Origin: Manis javanica | Taxonomy: Eukaryota > Chordata > Mammalia > Pholidota > Manidae | NCBI RefSeq assembly: GCF_040802235.1 | Contig: NC_133170.1 | Span: forward strand, 6,897,001-6,961,000 | DNA: 64,000 bases | Direction of reading: 5' to 3' | The notes under the pieces: model-generated | Databases searched by the model: none | The model's input: the letters and a program-made list of their open reading frames with translations, nothing else | Told to the model about the DNA's origin: nothing | In this document: in pieces, positions 57,601 through 64,000 of the stretch | Layout: each line of letters opens with the position of its first letter | Position numbering within the stretch: position 1 is the first letter of the stretch | Position numbers and translations under genes: made by a program

Positions 57601-59515
57601 TGAAAGACACGGGTCTATAGCCTAGAAACAAATTAAATCAAGGGTCCAGCTAATGGGAAATTTTCACAATGCACAAGAATTCATGAGCATGGCACTACTG
57701 TTTCCAATTTGGAATAAGACATAATATGATATATGAAAAGAAATTAAAAACAGCACCCGTTATTTTCACATTGGCACACATTAAAGACACTCTTCCTTGG
57801 AAATAACCTGCACATGGTAAGACAATAAAGTAGATGCTCATTTGGCTTATCTTTTTCCTGTTTGTCTTTAGCTCCCTTCAGTTACACCTAAAGATCAGGT
57901 TTAAAAAATGTATTGGACAAGGCACTGGAAACCTAAGTTCCAGTCCTATCTTTGCCATTTGTCTGCTGAGAAATTAACTTTTCTGAAGCATAGTTTCCCA
58001 AACTATGTAAATCACAATGCTGAAATACATTATTGCTAAAATACACATTAGCTCTAAATCTCTGATAACTGTATTTTATAATTATGAACAACTATCAAGA
58101 GTTTTTGTTTTAAAGGTGTAGGAGCTCCAAAGAAAGGTGGTCTGAAGAGTATAAGAGAAGTTTATGTACCAAAGTGAGAAGGGACAGGGAATTTATCCTG
58201 GGCATTTGCTAAGGGGTCCAAGCAGGGTGACTTCTCTTCTACGGACCAGTCTCGGAGCCAGGGCAGAAATTTTGTGTTGAGTCGGGCAAGCACTCAGTAG
58301 CTGGCCTAGGCCTTCTGCTGCTGAGAGAGCTGAGCACAGGAGCTTAGTTAAATTTCAGTTCACAGATAAATTTCAGTTCCATCGTGGGCCTGGTGCAAAC
58401 ACTAACGTACCCAACTGAAATGACTTGCTGTTAGTAATAGATGATGACGATGAACAGATGATGTAGGTGTTACACTGAACTGAAAATTAATATTAGAAAG
58501 GCAATTGCTTTTTTGAATCCAAATATAACCATTATGGCATAAGAGTAAAGAACCTAACTCATAGCCTGATCTTGTATTTTGAGATATGACATATAAAGAT
58601 GATTTGAACAATTTATTACCATCTTCTTGTGTGCACATGTCCTTATTACTGATCCATGATTCACTCTATATCTGCAAACACACGATATACTTAACCATTT
58701 TTCATACATACATTTATTTTATATTTTAAATACACATACACACAGAATAGTAACATGATATAAGGAAAGTAATATTACTTATTATTCTTATATAGCCTAC
58801 CCAGAGAACAAACTATAATAAAGTTTTCCTTATATAGCATCTAGGGTAGAAAATGGAGGAGGTTCTGAGCTAGAGGAAACAGTGAAGTGGGCACAAAAAG
58901 CAGAGATGAGAAAGGGAAAGACATCTTGCCCTTAACTAGTCCTGTCCACAAATCACTTACCATGAAGACTTCCATTCCTAATACCCCACATTCCAAGATA
59001 AACCATGAATAACAGGAACCTCCTAAAACAGGAAATCCTAAGAGCTTTGCCTCCCAAGATTAGCCACAGAAACAAGAACATCCTGTTTACCTTACCAAAA
59101 GGCAGGAACATCTTGTTCTTATCCAATCTGAATTGTCAACTGCCATATCTGAGCTATAAATATCTGCAGCAGCCTCCAAACTATAAATCCCTCCCGTTCT
59201 ATTTGATGAACCACTACTTCTCAGTCTGGTTCCCTTGAACTGCTAGTAAGAATGTTGCCCTGTGCTCACATTTGTCTCTGAATTTCACCTAGATAGAGTT
59301 TCTGAATAGTCAATAGTTGGAACTGATTTTCTTGGGAGGTCCTGAGGTTGGAGGCCTCACAGGCCAGCTTCACAGGCGGATCATCTGTGTGGCTGCTGCC
59401 CCTGGTTGAATGTTCCCCTATCACCATCTTGAAATTCCTAACTTTTTAAAAAGGGGCTCTGCAAATAATATTGCTGGTCCTGGATGCACCATAAACCTCT
59501 CTCCTGATACCCAAA
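57601..59515. other. No gene recognised; weak MIR 57905-58020
   Basis: MIR-like sequence at 57905-58020 ('ctaagttccagtcctatctt', 'gccatttgtctgctg'). A short direct repeat 'aaatttcagttc' is at 58350-58378. The 78-codon antisense frame 58402-58638 and the 77-codon frame 59005-59238 lack domains. Confidence 0.4.
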
Positions 59516-59650
59516 TAGAGTAGAAAGAGCATATTCTTTAGAGTCTGACAGACTTTTTTGAGAAAACGGTCACCTTCATCTATAAAATAGCATACCTCAG
59601 ACTGGTTTGATGATTCCATGAGATTGTGTTATATCCATGTTTGATGCCTA
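59516..59650 (+). mobile_element. MIR SINE fragment
   Basis: 'tagagtctgacagacttttt', 'ttcatctataaaatagcata' and 'gatgattccatgagattgtg' follow the MIR core and tail. Confidence 0.5.
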
Positions 59651-59914
59651 GAGGTTCTTAAGTTAACAGCTCTGAATTGTCCCATTTTTCCTTCTTTGAA
59701 GTAGGGCTGTATCCTTACACAAGCTACTTCTCTTCTTGGCATGAGTCTAAATAGAAGCAGCAATCCATTTGAGCAAGTATTTATTGAGAGTTGGGCTTCT
59801 TATGTGTTCCTGTGCGCAGTTCCCATTCAGTCCTCCCATTACAATCAAGCTGCCTCCTCCACCACCACCCTTGTGACCCTAAGAGGCCGCCTGGTCGCTA
59901 AATCCCCTTCAGGT

Positions 59915-60090
59915 GTTCTTCCTTGACCTCTCTGCAGCATTTGACAGATTTGATCATGTTCATCTTCGGTAGCACCGCGTTTCTCTGTCGTCGGTGACTC
60001 CGTCCAGCGTCCATCGCTGCCCACTGCTGTTCTAGGCTCTCTCTCCAAGGACTTGCTGCTGCTGTCCCTCTGCACAACCCGGTGGGTGAG
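59915..60090 (+). mobile_element. L2 LINE reverse-transcriptase fragment
   Basis: 'tgacctctctgcagcatttg' is the L2 RT region (a degraded DLSAAFD-type motif). It is followed by shifted sequence. Antisense ORFs here (59845-60095) are shadows. Confidence 0.5.
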
Positions 60091-60239
60091 TTCATCTAGT
60101 CCCCTGCCTTTACTTTTCGTCTACATGCTGGCAACTCCTGCTATGAATAGATAACCGTTGGGGTGTTTTGGGCAACAAAAAAGAGAATTCAACTCCACTG
60201 GTTTTATCAACAAGAAAGGGAATTAAGTGAATTATGTAA

Positions 60240-60640
60240 CAGAAAGTAGTGTTGAAACACATTTCGAGGCCCAAGATGAAGCCACTCCTGCCTTGGTGCC
60301 ACGTCAGCAAACCAAAACTTAGATAACTTTCAGGTTCTTATAAATGCTGGCTTGACCAGAAGCATAGTATGTCTGGCCAGCCAATCCCCAACTGCCACGA
60401 ATCTGTAATGATCTCCTTGTTCTCTGATAACAGAACCTCAGCCAATCAACTTAAGCCAAACGGTGTTTCCTTACTCCTGATTGAGCTGCCCGCCTTATGA
60501 GGAAATCCGCAGCTCTGTAAAACGTGCTCTCTCTCTGCCCGGTCATCCCTCCGGAAGACTGCTCTGCCCCGCTGCTGTGCGCTCCCCCGGCCCATGGGCT
60601 GTTTTCCCTTGAGGACAGGGTATCAGACTCATTGCAAAAT
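60240..60640 (+). repeat. Possible LTR
   Basis: 'gccaatccccaactgccacg', 'cctcagccaatcaacttaag' (two CCAAT boxes), 'cgccttatgaggaaatccgc' and 'gcccggtcatccctccggaa' look like LTR U3-R sequence. No ends or duplication were established. Confidence 0.35.
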
Positions 60641-61095
60641 TGTTTTATTTTTGTCTTTTGATGGTAGAGAGGAGGGGTGATGTTCAGGCATGGTTCAAAC
60701 AGTCCCCTGGCTATTCTCCTGTGAGTCTCTTACTCTGCCCTCCTCTGTTTGACTTCATTCCACACGATGATGCTGAGAAGAGAGAGTGCCATGGATTGAG
60801 GAAGCTTCTTTCCCAGAAATCTCCAGCAAACCTTTTCTTGCTTTCTATTTATCCCAAACTGGTCACACCCCCACATGCCCATTCTTGAACCCCATCCTGT
60901 GGCTGAGGGGATATTACGAATTGATTGGCTTAGGCAGGCTAATCACTCAATCTATGATTAGTAACCACTGAGTAGTCTTGATCTAGAACCACCTCCTAAG
61001 ATAAGGTAACTCCCTATACTACATGGCTAACACAAAATAAAGGAGGAATGAAATAAGTATGTCAAGGCAATCACAACATGCGTCAGATCTATCTT
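60641..61095. other. No gene recognised
   Basis: Unassigned. Frame 60640-60888 has no domain. Confidence 0.4.
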
Positions 61096-61101
61096 ATTCA
61101 G

Positions 61102-61532
61102 TGCCCCGGCCGGCGGGGAGTTCCACAAGGGCTCCAGGGGAAGTTAACCTGGATGAGAGACAAACCAGACACAAAGAAGGAGACCAAGTCGAAAGTCTGA
61201 TCAAGGTCTCAAGGTTTATTCTTACAAGGTAGATTATATAGGAGCTAGGAGGGGGAAACAGCTCCAGCTGAAGTGGCAAGGGTTATCTAGGTTGCTAGGA
61301 TACCTAACTGAAGAATGTTCTCTGGAAAAGATCATGGGTGGGGGATTACTGAGAAAAGACAGAATGTTTTACTAAGGAGGAGATGTTATCACGGCAGCTG
61401 CTTAATCTCTATCCCAGCAGTCTAATCGCAAACTGGGTCAATTGATCTTTCCTAAACGGGGCAGGCTTGAGAAACTAGAGACCTAGGCGAAAAGGGCGAG
61501 ACCATTGTTTCTATGGCCTATGGCTCCCGACA
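61102..61532 (-). mobile_element. Class II (ERVK-type) solo LTR with 6-bp duplication
   Basis: 431 bp, + strand from TGCCCCGGCC to CCCGACA. ATTCAG is present exactly on both sides (61096-61101 and 61533-61538). A 6-bp duplication is the signature of class II (betaretrovirus-like) integrases. 'tttattcttac' (about 61213) is antisense AATAAA and 'ttatatagg' (about 61235) the antisense TATA region. Solo LTRs form by recombination between the two LTRs of a provirus. Confidence 0.85.
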
Positions 61533-61538
61533 ATTCAG

Positions 61539-62341
61539 TGGAAACACATTCAAAAAAGGCACTCAAGCCTCCACCTGTGCCCTTTACATTTACCCCTTAA
61601 CAGCTAGAGTTCTTGCTTTTCATTCTTGATACAGTTAGACCAAGTTATCTGAGAGGCTTGTTTGTAGATTCTGCAGGCCCTAAAATCTGCAGGAAGTCAT
61701 TGTAAAAAGAGTTCTAAGAACTATGACATGAGGGCTTACACACCTTTGACCTTTCAAACAATTGGGTAGAAATAACTAGGACTTTGTTATTTTTACTTTG
61801 TTATGTAATCCGTTCTTTTCTTTAAAGAAAAACAGCTGTGACAACTTCTTTTGACTATCTAGAAGAATGAAGACAGTTAAAGCTGAGCACCTCATAATAC
61901 TGGAGCAGTGACCTGAATTTTCCTAGTCTTGAAAAATCAGGTAAGCAATGGAAAGCCCTAGATGGACAAAACTCAACAAATAAAGGGGACCAGTAACTCC
62001 TACCCATATCTGCTCTGTCAAGTTTTTCATGATCTTCCAAGGTCTAATTGGCTACCAGAGCAGAGGGTTCTTCCAAAAAATTACTGTATTCGTATGTAAA
62101 TGCACATATTATCACTGCTATTCAATCTAGTCTTTAAAAGCAAACCAGCATAATTTCCAAATCTGTAGTCCTAAACCTATATTTTCCATAGACACTTCAA
62201 AATCCACGTCAAAAATTTAAGCCTTTCCCCTGCATGTCCTGTCCTTCCTTAAAACACACCTCTGACACTGCCCAAAGTTCTCCAAAGCCTAAATTGTTTA
62301 ACATAGCACAGGTCATCAAGCCCCATTTTAGCTTTCTAGGT
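61539..62341. other. No gene recognised
   Basis: Unassigned sequence with chance frames only. Confidence 0.4.
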
Positions 62342-62650
62342 CAGGACAGGGCAAACCACCAACCAGTCAAATGCAGTCCACTGCCTGTTTCTGTAGTCCG
62401 CAGTGTAAGATTTGTGTAGTCTCTTAAATGCTTAAAAAAAAAAAAAAATCAAGTTCATGACTGAAAACTGTATGCAATTCAAACTTTAGTGACCATAACA
62501 TTTTTTTATTGAAACACAGCCCCACCTATTTATATTGTCTGTCTATAGCTGCTTTTGAGATACAAGTTGAGTATCTGTGACCAGGATGGTATAGCCTCCA
62601 AACCTAAAATACTTACTATCTGGCCCTTTATAGAAAAGGTTTGCTCTACA
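62342..62650 (+). mobile_element. hAT-type non-autonomous DNA transposon
   Basis: Terminal blocks 'cagggcaaaccaccaacc' (left) and 'tagaaaaggtttgctctac' (right) are roughly inverted. Inside, 'ttattgaaacacagccccac' and 'tctatagctgcttttgag' are a well-known Charlie-type MITE. A15 run at about 62433-62447. Confidence 0.6.
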
Positions 62651-63429
62651 CTCATCTGTAGCCACCCTAAACTATTTGCTTCTCTAACAGACTCCACTTC
62701 TCTGCCTGCTCGCTGCCCCCCAGGGGTGCTCCCATAGAACTAACTCCATTTTAGCATAGAAGAGCTATTCTCATTGTCCCTTTACTTGTCGGGTGGACGT
62801 GTTCACCAGTGAATCCTCAGCAACCAACATGATCCAAGCCCTTCTTCAGGGTTTGATAAATGTGTATTGATTGAAGGAGAACTCTGACATGAACAAGACC
62901 GGGTTCCAACTTTCAAGAGCTTACAAAAGCAAGATAGACATACACACAACAAATGGATCTATGAAGAGTGAAAAGGCATAAAAAGTAGCAAGTATTGAGA
63001 TATGTAGAAAAAAAATGGAGACCAGTCCAACCCCACATTCGTTAAGTCCTGACAAAATGCCTTGTGACCCAACCCACCGGCTCTGTAAGGCTCCAATGTC
63101 TTGTTTTTCACGACAACCCATTGTTTTAACAAGTTTTATAGCCCCCACCTCCTAGGTTTAGAGACCTCTGGGTCAGATAATCAACGGACCAAGACACAAA
63201 CAAGTTGTGACACGCGCATAAGAAAAACTTGGCATCCGAAAGTTGCTTTTTCCTCATTACAATACTAAATTTCCCACCCCTGGGTCGAGATTTTGTTAAT
63301 GATACATGAGTTGAGGGTGCAACATACATGTATGTATGTAATTCAACTGCACACGTGCTAATTGAAACCCTCCCTACTCATGCTAGGTGACCTAACAACT
63401 AATGAATAAACATTTTCACTCCCCGTAAT
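62651..63429. other. No gene recognised
   Basis: Unassigned. Frames 62921-63329 (minus) have no domain. Confidence 0.4.
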
Positions 63430-64000
63430 GGGAGCTACCCCGATTCTCCTCGGGGCGACCCTCTCCTGAGCAGCCCACCGTGGTCTACCAAGGTGGTGTT
63501 TCCTCGCTTCTCTAATGACGTGCCCTGCTTGCTTGCACACTCCGTAAGTCTGGGTGTTAAATTCCTTTGACACGTGAGGAAAAGTCCAGAGCACCCCGCT
63601 CTGGTGTCCGCCAGGGGCGGTATCCCGCAGCGCAGGTGCGAGGGTTCCACCCGGGGAAAAGTGCCCCTTAGACGCCTTTCCGACTTCAACACAGCCCCCT
63701 CCTCCCACGATGAAATTCTCACTGCGCTTTTTTGTCGGCACGCAGTGTCCTCATCTGTAAAATAAGGCCAAGTAATTCTGACTTCACAGGCTTAAATGAA
63801 TACGGTTGATTACTGCGAGCACACAGGTCAGTGCACGCTCCGCAGAAAGGGCCCGGGAGACGGCGGTCCCTCCCGGGACTCTCAAACGCTCCGTGAGACG
63901 TTCAGTCCGCATCCGAGGGCGTCTCCGGTGTGCATGGTAAACGCCTGGCCCGGCATCAAGAGTGCCCTGAGGGCAGCAGGCTGGGCCGCGCGCGGGGCAG
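63430..64000. promoter_or_regulatory. CpG-rich region, possible promoter edge
   Basis: From about 63430 to the window end CG dinucleotides become frequent (for example 63598-63640, 63838-63925 and the final 'ccgcgcgcggggc'), in contrast with the CpG-poor DNA before it. A MIR fragment lies inside (about 63745-63840, 'cctcatctgtaaaataaggc'). Antisense frames 63358-63741 are open but show no domain. A CpG island with a gene start beyond the window is the likeliest reading; direction is unknown. Confidence 0.5.

Noticed and set aside
59845..60095. Two antisense frames with charged residues
   Set aside because: They are the reverse of an L2 reverse-transcriptase fragment.
63358..63741. 127-codon antisense frame in CpG-rich DNA as a first exon
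   Set aside because: High GC opens frames by chance. There is no splice donor or domain to support it; left as a regulatory region.

Overview
This window is repeat-dense, protein-gene-free mammalian DNA. No host exon, tRNA or rRNA could be recognised; almost every long open frame belongs to an endogenous retrovirus (ERV) or a LINE. Ancient MIR, L2, old L1, DNA-transposon and LTR relics show a placental mammal. There is no Alu, no B1 and no recognisable carnivore, ruminant or horse tRNA-SINE. The L1 3' ends resemble those of Laurasiatheria, and a pangolin-like genome is my best but unproven guess (low to moderate confidence).

Layout. 1-4 kb: old L1 and LTR-like debris. 4.0-10.5 kb: a nearly full-length but decayed L1 on the + strand (5' UTR, ORF1, ORF2, 3' UTR). 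11-20 kb: MIR, L1 3' ends, ERVL-type LTRs and one class II (ERVK-like) LTR. 20,864-26,392: provirus A, the most striking object. It has two 524-bp LTRs that are identical by eye, a perfect 4-bp target duplication (GTAC), a tRNA-Pro primer site, a leader with splice donor, a gag cut to eight codons, about 3 kb of T-rich sequence with no visible gag/pol coding, and an intact 241-codon ORF for the end of SU plus the whole TM of a gammaretroviral Env. 26-33 kb: old repeats plus two solo LTRs related to provirus A, in inverted orientation. 33,906-39,950 (- strand): provirus B, a GC-rich gammaretrovirus with 5' LTR, leader, gag, pro and pol up to mid-integrase. Env and the 3' LTR are missing. 40-49 kb: another related solo LTR and older LTR, MIR and L2 debris. 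49.4-51.8 kb: a younger 5'-truncated L1. 52-63 kb: further L1, L2, MIR, LTR and DNA-transposon copies, including a class II solo LTR with a perfect 6-bp duplication at 61.1 kb. 63.4-64 kb: CpG-rich sequence that may be the edge of a promoter.

How it fits together. Provirus A cannot make Gag or Pol, yet it retains the cis signals (LTRs, primer site, leader, polypurine tract) and its identical LTRs mean a recent integration. It must have been packaged and reverse-transcribed by another virus. The related LTRs nearby share U3/R but carry at least three different U5 ends, one of which matches provirus B, so LTR modules have been exchanged by recombination. Names of ancient repeat families are from pattern recognition only; their edges are approximate unless a target duplication is quoted.
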